This document shows, piece by piece, positions 6,787 through 15,979 of a stretch of 34,341 nucleotides of DNA. Origin of the DNA: Verrucomicrobiales bacterium (lineage in GTDB: Bacteria; Verrucomicrobiota; Verrucomicrobiia; Limisphaerales; UBA9464); assembly GCA_027490985.1 (NCBI GenBank), contig JAIXXC010000213.1, forward strand, positions 1 through 34,341. The letters are read 5' to 3'. The translations under genes and the position numbers were made by a program. Numbering within the stretch: position 1 is the stretch's first letter; each line of letters starts with the position of its first letter. The notes under the pieces are model-generated. The model made no database searches. It worked only from the letters and a program-made list of their open reading frames with translations, and was not told the origin of the DNA.

Positions 6787-9705
6787 TCACCGGCCCCAGC
6801 GGGTGTTCTTGAGGAACTCGATGAGGTCGGCCAGTTCTTGGCGGGTGATTTGTTCGTCGAGGCCGGCGGGCATGAGGGAGACGGTCGAGGGGGTGACCGC
6901 GGTGATGTCGGCGCGGTCGATCTGCAGGGTCGAGCCGGGGCCGGTCACCAACGTGATGCCGCGGGCGTCGTCACGCCGCACGATGCCCAGGCGTTCCTCG
7001 CCGTCGCGGGTGGTGACCGAGACCGGTTCGTAGCTGCGGACCAGGCTGGCCGACGGCTCCACGATGGCTTCCAGAAGATCGTCGGCCGAGCGCACAGTGC
7101 CGATGCTGGTGAGTTCGGGTCCCACGTCGCCGCCTTGGTATCCAAGGCGGTGGCACTGGATGCACGCGGCCTTGGGTGAATTGAAGACGGCCTGACCACG
7201 ACGGACATCGCCTGCGGGCAGCTCGGAACGGATCTTGTCGAGCCGCTGGCGTCGGGCCGGCAGTCCGGTGTCGAGGGTCTCGAGGAAGCGGTCTCCCCGG
7301 TCCCGGATCTCGGCCGGATAGCCCTTGAGGGTGGCCCGCACTGTTTCTGGGCGCAGGGCGGTGCGGGCCTTGGATTGGCCGAGCGCGGTCAGCAGGGCGT
7401 CTCCGGCCCGGGCGCTGGGTTGGCGTTCGAAGGCGGGCAATATCCGGGTCAGTTCGAGCGGGCCGATCTCCGGCAAGGCGCGGGCGACCTGGTCGAGGGA
7501 GTCGGGTTCGAGGGCGGCCTTGGCCAGGGCTTCGGCGGCCAACCCCTGTCGGTTGCGCAGGGTGGTCAGCAACACGGGCAGATCGGCCTCTTGGGCCGTC
7601 CATCCGGTCGGCAAGGCCGCATAGGCCGACAGGCGGACGGGGAGAGGCATACTGGCGGAGCGGGCGGTGCGGAGCAGAGCTTCGCGCAAGGCGGGTTGGC
7701 CCGCGAGGGGACGAGCCGCCCGAAAGAGGGTCTCCCCGTTCCGGGTCTCGGCGACCGGGGCCGCATCGGAAGACGGATCCAGCACGCTCACCAGAGCCTG
7801 GCTCCACGACTCCGGGGGATTCTTCGGAGCGTGCTGGGCCATCGCGCCGAGGGCGGCGTTGCGGGTTTCGAGGTGCGTCTTCGGGTGCACCACCAGTTCG
7901 GCCACCAGCGCCTGCAGGGCGGGCGAAGGCATCAGCCCCCCGAGCAGGGCGGTCAGGCTCTCGCGTCCTCCGGGAGGCGGGGTGCCTTCCAGCAGGCGTT
8001 GTCGCAGCGATCCGGCCAAGGCATTACCCCAATCGGCATGACGCTGGGCGACCCACAGCGCGGCGTCTCTGGCCTCGGTCCGACCCGAGAACAGCAAGGC
8101 TCCGACCTCGTCGGCCCGCAGGCCCCCTCCGGGGATCTGTTCCAGGGCCTGCAGCGCGGCCGCCTGGACGTGCGGGTGGCGATGCCCCAGGGCTTGGCGG
8201 AGCAGGGCCGTGTCGCCCAGTTGGGCCAGGGCCGTGGTGGCTGCCATGCGCAGGGCTTCGTCGTCGGGGCCTTCGAGCGACCGGAGGATGTCGGGCGTGG
8301 CGGCGACGTGCTTCAGGCGCGCCAAGGCGGCGATGGCCGTGATCTGACCCTCGCGCCGACCCGACGTCAGCGATGTCTTCAGCAGAGCCATCGCGGCGGG
8401 CACTCCGGCCGGGTCGCGCCGGTCGCCGAGTCGGCGGATGCGGGCCAGTTCGCTCTCGGGGGCCGTGGGAGCCGGCGTCGCGGGGCGGGTATGCTTCGCT
8501 CCGACGCGCGTGACCCGGTACACGCCGCCCAGCACATCGGCCTTCCAGAGCTGCGAGCTCGGGCAACACAGCTTGTACCAGCCGCCCGTGTCGAGGATGA
8601 GCACCGAACCATCGGTGTCGGCGAGCACGTCGGTGGGGTGGAAGTCGATGCTGCTGCTCACCACGAAATCGCTGTCCTGGGCCTTGAAAGACGCACCATC
8701 GCGTTGCAGTTGAATGCGGGAGATCTTCCGCAAATTGAAGGCCGAGGCGAAGAGGTTGCCCGAGTAGTCCGCGCCAAACGCAGTGTGATCGTAGGCGACC
8801 AATCCGCTCGGAGCGGCCGCGCCGAGTTGCGCGATGGGGTGAGCCAAGGCCGGGCCGGGCCGGAACACCGCCCGATCTTCGAGCACCGAGTTGGCCTTGC
8901 CGAAGACGGCGCCGAACGACGCATGGGCCACGCCGTCGCGGAATCCGGGCTGGGAAAAGTCGATGAACGTGCTGGTGAAGAAGGCGTCGCCGTCGGCGTT
9001 GAAGACCACGGCCACCGGATTGTCCATGCCGCCGGTCATCACCGACTCCAGGGCCGAACCATCCGGACGCGCCCGGAAAATGTGGGACGCCTTGTCCTGA
9101 TGGACGGTGCCGGTGAAGCCATTGGTCCAGCGCACGGGCTCGAAGGCCCCCTTGGTCCAGTAGATCAGGCCGTCGGGGCCGGCGTAGGGCCCATGCACCT
9201 CATTGCCGCAATGGGTCGACGGATGACCCACGTTCCACCACTCGTCGCGTCGGTCGGCCCGGCCGTCGCCGTCGGCATCGGTGAGTTTCCAGATGGCCGG
9301 AGTGCCGCCCACATACACCGAGCCCTGATGCCACAAGATGCCCTGGAGCATGGGCAATTTGTCGGCGAAGACGACCGACCGGTCGTAGCGGCCGTCGCCA
9401 TCGGTGTCTTCGAGCCGAATCACCCGCCATTGCGGGTTCTTGGCCTGGGTGGCCGGCGGTTCGGTGGAGCCGCTGGAATCCGTGACGTACAGGCGGCCCC
9501 GGTCATCGAGAGCCCCGTTCACGGGCCGTGCGACCTGATCGGTCGTGGCCACGGCCTCGATTTGGAAGCCCTCGGGCAGGGTGAAGGTGTGGGCACCGAT
9601 CTGACGGTGGGTGGCACCCAGGGAAACGGGTGCGAGGGGAATGGCCAATCCGAGACCGAGGCCGAGCCAAAGAACCGATCCGGAGCCTGCGAACAGCGAT
9701 GTCAT
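6787..9705 (-). CDS. PVC-type membrane-bound dehydrogenase with HEAT repeats and C-terminal c-type cytochrome domain
   Basis: N-terminal propeller LPEGFQIEAVATTDQVARPVNGALDDRGRLYVTDSSG...; HEAT-like middle; C-terminal ACIQCHRLGYQGGDVGPELTSIGTVRSADDLLEAIVEPSASL (CxxCH) ... LADLIEFLKNTRWGR. Start placed at ATG 9705 (MTSLFAGSGSVLWLGLGLGLAIPLAPVSLGA signal peptide). Confidence 0.92.
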   Translation of the reverse strand: MTSLFAGSGSVLWLGLGLGLAIPLAPVSLGATHRQIGAHTFTLPEGFQIEAVATTDQVARPVNGALDDRGRLYVTDSSGSTEPPATQAKNPQWRVIRLEDTDGDGRYDRSVVFADKLPMLQGILWHQGSVYVGGTPAIWKLTDADGDGRADRRDEWWNVGHPSTHCGNEVHGPYAGPDGLIYWTKGAFEPVRWTNGFTGTVHQDKASHIFRARPDGSALESVMTGGMDNPVAVVFNADGDAFFTSTFIDFSQPGFRDGVAHASFGAVFGKANSVLEDRAVFRPGPALAHPIAQLGAAAPSGLVAYDHTAFGADYSGNLFASAFNLRKISRIQLQRDGASFKAQDSDFVVSSSIDFHPTDVLADTDGSVLILDTGGWYKLCCPSSQLWKADVLGGVYRVTRVGAKHTRPATPAPTAPESELARIRRLGDRRDPAGVPAAMALLKTSLTSGRREGQITAIAALARLKHVAATPDILRSLEGPDDEALRMAATTALAQLGDTALLRQALGHRHPHVQAAALQALEQIPGGGLRADEVGALLFSGRTEARDAALWVAQRHADWGNALAGSLRQRLLEGTPPPGGRESLTALLGGLMPSPALQALVAELVVHPKTHLETRNAALGAMAQHAPKNPPESWSQALVSVLDPSSDAAPVAETRNGETLFRAARPLAGQPALREALLRTARSASMPLPVRLSAYAALPTGWTAQEADLPVLLTTLRNRQGLAAEALAKAALEPDSLDQVARALPEIGPLELTRILPAFERQPSARAGDALLTALGQSKARTALRPETVRATLKGYPAEIRDRGDRFLETLDTGLPARRQRLDKIRSELPAGDVRRGQAVFNSPKAACIQCHRLGYQGGDVGPELTSIGTVRSADDLLEAIVEPSASLVRSYEPVSVTTRDGEERLGIVRRDDARGITLVTGPGSTLQIDRADITAVTPSTVSLMPAGLDEQITRQELADLIEFLKNTRWGR

Positions 9706-9785
9706 GGGAAGAAGGGGTGGGAATCGGTGTGAGTGGGGCCGTGGTGGGTGTGGGGCCGGGGCCGGTCGCTGTCGGGGCGACGGCG

Positions 9786-10112
9786 TCACCCGCCCGGAGT
9801 CTCGGTCTTGGCGATCTTGCGGGCGTAAGGCGAGTGGAGATTGAAATAGATGCCGCACAGCGGCTTGGCCCCGGAACTCTCGCTGAGGATGACTGTGACC
9901 TGGCGGTTGAGGGCGATGCCGTGCTTCAGGCCCGAGGCCCGGTTCTGGAACGCCTGGATGGCCTTCTCGACCAGCGAGCGCAAGGCGCTTTCGGCCTCCT
10001 CGGGCACCTGCTCGAGGCACACGATGTGCCGCTCATAGCTCCGCAGGGCCGTCCGCAGTTCCGGTGCAAACAGGTCCACGGTCAGCGTTTCGAGAGGAGG
10101 CGTGTCGGACAT
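9786..10112 (-). CDS. Hypothetical protein (108 aa)
   Basis: ATG at 10112: MSDTPPLETLTVDLFAPELRTALRSYERHIVCLEQVPEEAESALRSLVEKAIQAFQNRASGLKHGIALNRQVTVILSESSGAKPLCGIYFNLHSPYARKIAKTETPGG; co-directional in a minus-strand cluster. Confidence 0.7.
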   Translation of the reverse strand: MSDTPPLETLTVDLFAPELRTALRSYERHIVCLEQVPEEAESALRSLVEKAIQAFQNRASGLKHGIALNRQVTVILSESSGAKPLCGIYFNLHSPYARKIAKTETPGG

Positions 10113-10174
10113 GGGGGTTCGAAAGGCAAACGTGACGCCTCGAGCGGACGGTGAAAAGTCTCTTCGCGACCGGC

Positions 10175-11647
10175 TCAGGCCATGAGATCCCGGACCACTT
10201 TCCCGTGGACGTCGGTCAGGCGGAAATCCCGGCCGGCGTGGCGGTAGGTGAACTTCTCGTGGTCGAAGCCGAGCAGCGCCAGCAGGGTGGCGTGGAGGTC
10301 GTGCACATGCACCGGGTTCTCGGCGGCGGCGAATCCGAACTCGTCGGTGGCCCCATACACGGTGCCGCCCTTCACGCCACCGCCCGCCAACCACATGGTG
10401 AACCCGTGGTTGTTGTGGTCGCGGCCGTTGATCTTGCCCGAATTGGCGCCCGGGGTGGGCAGTTCCACCGTGGGGGTGCGACCGAATTCACCGCCCCAGA
10501 TGACCAGGGTGTCTTCGAGCATGCCCCGTTGCTTGAGGTCGGTGAGCAGTCCGGCGATGGCCTGGTCGCTCTCGCGAGCCAGCTTGCGGTGGTTCACTTC
10601 GAGGTCGTCGTGGTTGTCCCAGGGTTGACCGGCCCCGTGCCACACCTGCACGAAGCGCACCCCGCGCTCGACCAGTCGGCGGGCGATGAGCAGTTGGCGC
10701 GACTGGGTGCCCTCGCCGTAGAGCTTCCGCACCGACTCCGGTTCGCGCTGGATGTCGAAGGCGTCGGCCGCATCCATCTGCATGCGATAGGCCAGTTCGA
10801 AGCTCTGGATGCGGGCCTCGAGCTGCGGGTCGGCGGTGCGAGCCCGTCGGTGTTCCTCGTTCAGCTTGCGCAGGAGGGCCAATTGCCCCTTCTGGGAATC
10901 CGGAGAGGTACGGGCGTTGTTGATGTTCTCGATGAGCTTCTCGATCCGCGTGTGCTTGGTGTCGATGTAGGTGCCCTGATACACCCCGGGCAGGAAGCCG
11001 CTCTGCCAGTTCTGCGATTCTTGGATGGGATAGCCTCCCGGGCACATCACCACGAAGCCGGGCATGTTCTGGTTGTCGCTGCCCAGACCATAGGTCACCC
11101 ACGAGCCGAAGCTGGGCCGCACTTGGCGGGCCTCGCCGCAATTCATCAGCAGGAGCGACGGCTCATGGTTCGGCACGTCGGCCTTCATGGAGCGGATGAC
11201 GCACAGGTCGTCGACGCAGGCCGCCGTCTTCTCGAAGAGTTCGCTGACCTCGATGCCGCTTTGACCGTGTTTCTTGAAGCGGAAGGGCGAACGCCAGGCC
11301 GCGCCGGTCTTGCGCTCGGTGTTGTGGTGGATGGGGATCTCCTTGCCGTGCCAGCGGTCGAGCGAGGGCTTGGGATCGAAGGTATCGACGTGGGAGGGAC
11401 CGCCGTTGGCGAAGATGTGGATGACCCGCTTGGCCCGGCCCAAAAATGGGGGCGCTTTGGGCATCAGGGGGGTCAGCGAACCGCTCTCGGCGCGGACCTG
11501 CGGCGTCATCAGACCGACCGACCCCAGCAGCGAGGTCAGCGCGACCGATCCCATGCCCATGCCGCAGCTGCGCAGGAATTCGCGGCGGGGCACGGTTTCC
11601 TGACCGATCGGGGATCGGGTCTCCGGGGAAGAGGATGGCTTCGACAT
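10175..11647 (-). CDS. DUF1501 domain-containing (sulfatase-fold) protein with Tat-like signal
   Basis: VPRREFLRSCGMGMGSVALTSLLGSVGLMTPQVRA; AKRVIHIFANGGPSHVDTFDPKPSLDRWHGKEIP; VIWGGEFGRTPTVE; GRDHNNHGFTMWLAGGGVKGGTVYGATDEFGFAAAENPVHVHDLHATLLALLGFDHEKFTYRHAGRDFRLTDVHGKVVRDLMA. Confidence 0.96.
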   Translation of the reverse strand: MSKPSSSPETRSPIGQETVPRREFLRSCGMGMGSVALTSLLGSVGLMTPQVRAESGSLTPLMPKAPPFLGRAKRVIHIFANGGPSHVDTFDPKPSLDRWHGKEIPIHHNTERKTGAAWRSPFRFKKHGQSGIEVSELFEKTAACVDDLCVIRSMKADVPNHEPSLLLMNCGEARQVRPSFGSWVTYGLGSDNQNMPGFVVMCPGGYPIQESQNWQSGFLPGVYQGTYIDTKHTRIEKLIENINNARTSPDSQKGQLALLRKLNEEHRRARTADPQLEARIQSFELAYRMQMDAADAFDIQREPESVRKLYGEGTQSRQLLIARRLVERGVRFVQVWHGAGQPWDNHDDLEVNHRKLARESDQAIAGLLTDLKQRGMLEDTLVIWGGEFGRTPTVELPTPGANSGKINGRDHNNHGFTMWLAGGGVKGGTVYGATDEFGFAAAENPVHVHDLHATLLALLGFDHEKFTYRHAGRDFRLTDVHGKVVRDLMA

Positions 11648-11658
11648 AACGGTGCCTC

Positions 11659-12285
11659 GTGCTGACGCTGAACCATCGATCAATGTTCGGAGGAGCAACA
11701 AGGAAAACTCAGGAGCATCCGCCGGGAACAACCCTTGCCAAACCCAGCCCCGTCCGCGACAAACCGTCCGCCCTTGTGTCCAGCTCCGCTTCCCCAACCC
11801 CCGGATCGGTGATCCCTCTGGATTCGCCCCATCGTCGGCGCCTGCCGCCCCTGCTTCGGCGGGCCTGGTACAGCCTGAATCAAACCTTCCGCCGCCGGAT
11901 CGCCCACACCGGGGTGACTCCCGACCAGTTCACCGCCCTGCGCACGCTCCTCGAGGGGGATCCTCAGGGAATGACCCAGCGCAGCCTGACCGAGGCCATG
12001 TCGAGTGACCCCAACACGGTGGCCTCGCTGCTCGAGCGCATGGAGGAGGCCGGTTGGGTCGAGCGCCAAGCCCATGAGCGCGACCGCCGGGCCTATCGGA
12101 TCCGCCTGCAGCCCCTCGGGCATGACAAGTACCGGGAAGTCCGCGATGTGGCGGTGGGACTCCAATCCGATGTGCTGGCCGGATTGCCCGAGTCGGAGCG
12201 GGAACGGTTCCTGGAGCAGCTCGAGATCGTGGCCATGGCGTGTCGCCGGGCCGCCGAGACGTCGTCCAAAGCGGTTTCCCGTTGA
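11659..12285 (+). CDS. MarR-family transcriptional regulator (start uncertain)
   Basis: TPDQFTALRTLLEGDPQGMTQRSLTEAMSSDPNTVASLLERMEEAGWVERQAHERDRRAYRIRLQPLGHDKYREV: winged HTH with the DRRAYRI wing. Confidence 0.9.
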   Translation: MLTLNHRSMFGGATRKTQEHPPGTTLAKPSPVRDKPSALVSSSASPTPGSVIPLDSPHRRRLPPLLRRAWYSLNQTFRRRIAHTGVTPDQFTALRTLLEGDPQGMTQRSLTEAMSSDPNTVASLLERMEEAGWVERQAHERDRRAYRIRLQPLGHDKYREVRDVAVGLQSDVLAGLPESERERFLEQLEIVAMACRRAAETSSKAVSR

Positions 12286-12289
12286 ACCC

Positions 12290-13333
12290 ATGTCCCCTCC
12301 GGAGTCTCGTCCGCCCCTCCTCGCCAAACCGCCGGTGATTCCGCCACCGGTGATTCCGCCATCGATGGGGCCGACGTCGTCGGTGCCCCCGGTTCTGGAG
12401 CATCCCGAGGCGCCGCATCCTCAGCCCCATTCCCCTCCCGCTCGGCCGCGTTGGCGTTCGGTGGCCTTCTTGTTGGTGGTCGGTTTCTACCCCCTGATGC
12501 TGGGTGTGTTGAGTCGGGTCCTCACTCTGGACGGGGCCTCGCGCGGACCGGCGCTGCCCGCGAATATCGCCGGGTTGGTGGCCGTGTGCGTCGAAAGCGT
12601 GGCCATCTTTGCGCTGTTCTTCGGCGCGGGCGCCTGGCTGGGGCGGCCGACCCGCAGCGAACTCTTCTGGCGTCCCATGCGCTTCTGGGACTGGGTGTGG
12701 GGGGCGCTCTGGTCGGTCGGGGTTCGCTTGGGGGCGGTGGCGGTGGTCTATGGAGCCCTGGCCCCGTTCCTGATCGCCGAGTCCCTGCGGTCGAAGGTGG
12801 TGGGGACCGAGGCGGGCCCCTCGATCGAAGAACGCCTACAGGAGTTCCGTCCGAAGCTCGAGGCGCTGCTCCAGTTCGATGCCCTGGCCGATCCGCTCTA
12901 CCTGCTCTTGGCCGTCACGTTGTTGAGTTTCGTGACCGCGGGTCTGCGTGAGGAGTTGTGGCGGGCCGGTTTCATGGCGGCCGTCCGGGATCTGCTGCCC
13001 CGGTCGTGGTGGGCTCCCCGGCCGAGGAGTCCGTCGGAGCCGTGGCTGCGCTGGCAGTGCCGTCGGTGGGGCCCCACCGTGTTGGTTGCCGGTCTGGCTG
13101 CCGTGGTCTTCGGCCTGGGACATCTGCCTCAGGGCATCGGAGGCGTGATCCTGACCGGAGTCGTCGGGTTCATTCTGGCGTTGGTGATGATGGGACACCG
13201 TTCTCTCTGGGCCGCCGTCATCGCCCACGGATTCTTCGACGCCAGCACCTTCGTGCTGCTCGCGATCATCGTCTGGAACAAGGAGTGGATCCAGCGCATG
13301 GCTCCCGACCTGCTCAAACAGTTGGGCATGTGA
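12290..13333 (+). CDS. CPBP family intramembrane glutamic endopeptidase (membrane protein)
   Basis: Multiple TM segments; EELWRAGFMAAVRD, VFGLGHLPQG and HGFFDAS motifs of the CPBP/Abi family. Start ATG 12290, 4 nt after the MarR gene stop. Confidence 0.9.
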   Translation: MSPPESRPPLLAKPPVIPPPVIPPSMGPTSSVPPVLEHPEAPHPQPHSPPARPRWRSVAFLLVVGFYPLMLGVLSRVLTLDGASRGPALPANIAGLVAVCVESVAIFALFFGAGAWLGRPTRSELFWRPMRFWDWVWGALWSVGVRLGAVAVVYGALAPFLIAESLRSKVVGTEAGPSIEERLQEFRPKLEALLQFDALADPLYLLLAVTLLSFVTAGLREELWRAGFMAAVRDLLPRSWWAPRPRSPSEPWLRWQCRRWGPTVLVAGLAAVVFGLGHLPQGIGGVILTGVVGFILALVMMGHRSLWAAVIAHGFFDASTFVLLAIIVWNKEWIQRMAPDLLKQLGM

Positions 13334-13359
13334 CCGCGCCGGCGAGGTCCGGCAGGCCT

Positions 13360-14055
13360 TCAGCCCAGGGTGTCCAGGAGGACTTCGGCCAGGGCCAAGG
13401 ACGCTCTCCGGGCATCGCCTCCGAAGCGGATCAGGGCCGGGATTTTCCACGGGGCGCGCGCGATCTCCAGCGCCAGACGGCCGGTATGCAGGGTCATTTC
13501 GGCCGTGTAGATGCGGTTGAAATCGAGCACGAGGTCTCCGTGGGCGGTATCCGAGACCGACCGCACCGTCGCCGACGGAATGCCCCGGGCGCGCGCCAGA
13601 TCGCGCAGCACCGCCGATTCCATGTCCACCAAGTCGGCTCCGGTCTCGGCGTACAGCCGGGCCTTCTCGGCCTGGGTGACGATCACCCGGTCCCGGGTGA
13701 CCATCCGGCCTGGTCGCGAAGGGGGGCAGGGAAGGCGCTCGGCCCCGGGGAACCCGGCGTCGAACTCATGGAAGACCGCGCCGACCCGGGCCTCGGGATT
13801 GAGGGCTCCGGCGACACCGCAGGTGAACACCCGGGTCGGTCGGGTGGTTTCCAAGGCCATCCGGCCCGCCCGATCGGCATGGGCGGGCCCCATGCCGGTG
13901 ACCCAGACTTCGAGGTTGCGCCCGGCAAACCGCTGCAGGCCCGCGCGGGGGGCGGGCAGCCCCGCCGGGCTCAGGAGCCACTGGCGGGTCCGGGCGCGGG
14001 TCACGAAGGCCGAGGCTTCCTGGGGCAGGGCGAAGAAGAGGAGGGTCGTTTCCAA
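13360..14055 (-). CDS. Phosphorylase/nucleosidase superfamily protein (MTA/SAH nucleosidase-like), probable TTG start
   Basis: LFFALPQEASAF...EVWVTGMGPAHADRAGRMAL...VFTCGVAGALNPEARVGAVF...ADLVDMESAVLRDLARARGIPSATVRSVSDTA: PNP/UDP phosphorylase superfamily motifs. Confidence 0.8.
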   Translation of the reverse strand: METTLLFFALPQEASAFVTRARTRQWLLSPAGLPAPRAGLQRFAGRNLEVWVTGMGPAHADRAGRMALETTRPTRVFTCGVAGALNPEARVGAVFHEFDAGFPGAERLPCPPSRPGRMVTRDRVIVTQAEKARLYAETGADLVDMESAVLRDLARARGIPSATVRSVSDTAHGDLVLDFNRIYTAEMTLHTGRLALEIARAPWKIPALIRFGGDARRASLALAEVLLDTLG

Positions 14056-14057
14056 GG

Positions 14058-14633
14058 TCAGTTGCTGGCGATGTCGTCGGGGGCGTCGGCGAGGATGCGT
14101 TCCTGCCAGCGAATGCGCTGCCGGATCAGGGTTTTCCAGAGTTCCTGCGGCGGGGTGTCGAAGACCTGGTTCAAATCGGCCGGCGCGGTCAGCCAACTGT
14201 TTTGACGCATCTCGGTGTCCAATTGACCGGGAGCCCATCCGGCATAGCCCGAGAACACCTTGAGGCGAAGCCGGGGCGAACCCGAGTGCATCAGCGTCTG
14301 CAGTTCTTCGATCTCATGACCGACGGTCAGCTCCGGCAGCACGTTGCCGAGCAGGTGGTCGGGAGAGTTGTACAGATAACTCAGGGCGGTGGGTTGAACG
14401 GGGCCCCCTTCAAAGAGCAACACCCCTTGGAACGAAGGCGGAACCTCGCCGGGCAGGGAGTCTTCGAGGGCCAGGGTGCCCGGTTGGGTCAAGACCAGCC
14501 CCAAGGCGCCTTCGGGCGTGTGCTCGCAGATCAGGACGACCGACCGGTGAAAGCACGAGCCTCCGAGACTGCCGCCATCGAGGAGCAGTTGACCCTGGAG
14601 GGTCTTGAAGGGCTTTTTTTGGGGCTTCGCCAT
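14058..14633 (-). CDS. YqgE/AlgH family protein
   Basis: LQGQLLLDGGSLGGSCFHRSVVLICEHTPEGALGLVLTQP...LFEGGPVQPTALSYL...VFSGYAGWAPGQLDTEMRQNSWLTAPAD. Confidence 0.95.
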   Translation of the reverse strand: MAKPQKKPFKTLQGQLLLDGGSLGGSCFHRSVVLICEHTPEGALGLVLTQPGTLALEDSLPGEVPPSFQGVLLFEGGPVQPTALSYLYNSPDHLLGNVLPELTVGHEIEELQTLMHSGSPRLRLKVFSGYAGWAPGQLDTEMRQNSWLTAPADLNQVFDTPPQELWKTLIRQRIRWQERILADAPDDIASN

Positions 14634-14827
14634 GGACCGGTTCCATCTCTGGCCAGCGGCCGCGTCGTTCGACCGGACCGCGCCAGCGATGTCATTCTGA
14701 AGGATTCCCGGGGCTCCAACAATGGTTGAAGCACACCGGGAATGGGCCCGACGCCTGCCGACGTCGGGTGAGCGCAGGAGATGCCGAGTGAGGCCGTTGG
14801 ACTCAGACCGATGAACTCGGGCCCGGT

Positions 14828-15898
14828 TCAGCGGGGCCAATGGGCTCCGCGGCTGAGCGTGCGGATGCGGATGAGCTTGCTGTCGGCGGTGATGTAGAGG
14901 GTGCGACCGTCATTGCCCCAGGCGCAATTGGCCGTGGCCTCGCCGGTGTTGAGAACGCCCAGCAGTTTGCCTTCCGGCGAGATCACGAGGATGCCTCCGG
15001 GGCCGCTGGTCCAGAGATTGCCCCGCTCATCGACCTTCAGGCCGTCGGGCAGGCCCTTGTTGCCGGCCACCCGCGGGGTCGCATCGAAGAAGACGCGACC
15101 TTCGCCCACCGTGCCATCGGGCAGCACCGGGAAGGCGGTGATGGTGGCGGCCTTGGAGTCGGACTGGTTCACGTAGAGCGTCTTCTCGTCGGGCGACAGG
15201 GCGATGCCGTTCGGGAAGTCCAGCTTGCGGGAGATCAGCACCACCTCGCCGGAGGGCCGTCGCAGGTACACACCATTGAACATCAGTTCCTTGAGCGGGC
15301 TGTTGTTCATGCCGTCGAGCCCGTAGGGCGGGTCGGTGAAATAAATGTTTCCGTTGGAGGCCAGGCACAGGTCGTTCGGCGAATTGAAGCGGCGTCCCTG
15401 ATAGTGCTCGGCCAGCGGGGTGAAGCGGCCATCGGCCTCGAGGCGGGCGATCTGCCGGTTGCCGTGCTGGCAGAGGATCAGCCGCTCACCCCGATCGGTG
15501 GTCAATCCGTTGGAACCCTGCTCCCGGAACTTGAGGGCTTGTCCGGTGTACCCGCTCGGGTTCAAGGCCACGCTCAGGCCGTCTTTCTCGGTCCAGCGAT
15601 ACACCTTGTTGACCGGCACATCCGAGAAGAGCAGTTCCCGGTTTTTGCGGATCCACACGGGGCCTTCAGACCAGTCGAACCCCTCGGCGAGCAGTTCCAT
15701 CTCGGTTCCCGGGGCGACCAGCGCGTCGAACTCCGGAGCCAGGCGCTCCACCCGACCGGTCGTCGCGTATTGGGGCGCGGGCTTGGAGGGCTTGAGGGCC
15801 GCCGCCGCCAGTTCGGGGCGGGCTGCCTGGAGGTGGGTGTGGCCCAGCAGGGTTGCGGCAAGGCAGGACGCAAGCGTCCGGGACAGATTCGACTTCAT
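14828..15898 (-). CDS. SMP-30/gluconolactonase/LRE family protein
   Basis: EGFDWSEGPVWIRKNRELLFSDVPVNKVYRW...RFNSPNDLCLASNGNIYFTDPPYGLDG...FPNGIALSPDEKTLYVNQSD...GLPDGLKVDERGNLWTSGPGGILVISPEGKLLG..NCAWGNDGRTLYITA; N-terminal signal peptide. Confidence 0.95.
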   Translation of the reverse strand: MKSNLSRTLASCLAATLLGHTHLQAARPELAAAALKPSKPAPQYATTGRVERLAPEFDALVAPGTEMELLAEGFDWSEGPVWIRKNRELLFSDVPVNKVYRWTEKDGLSVALNPSGYTGQALKFREQGSNGLTTDRGERLILCQHGNRQIARLEADGRFTPLAEHYQGRRFNSPNDLCLASNGNIYFTDPPYGLDGMNNSPLKELMFNGVYLRRPSGEVVLISRKLDFPNGIALSPDEKTLYVNQSDSKAATITAFPVLPDGTVGEGRVFFDATPRVAGNKGLPDGLKVDERGNLWTSGPGGILVISPEGKLLGVLNTGEATANCAWGNDGRTLYITADSKLIRIRTLSRGAHWPR

Positions 15899-15979
15899 GG
15901 TGTGGCCGCAGTGGTACCGGTTCTGGCGCCCCGAATCAATCCGCAGGTGGGCCGCCAGGCTGCAGCAGGATGGCCGGAA

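Noticed and set aside
7375-9732. 785-aa plus-strand ORF
   Set aside because: Antisense shadow of the PVC-type dehydrogenase; composition (Gly/Arg/Gln-rich, no domain) is typical of high-GC opposite-strand artefacts.
10151-11665. 504-aa plus-strand ORF
   Set aside because: Antisense to the convincing DUF1501 gene.
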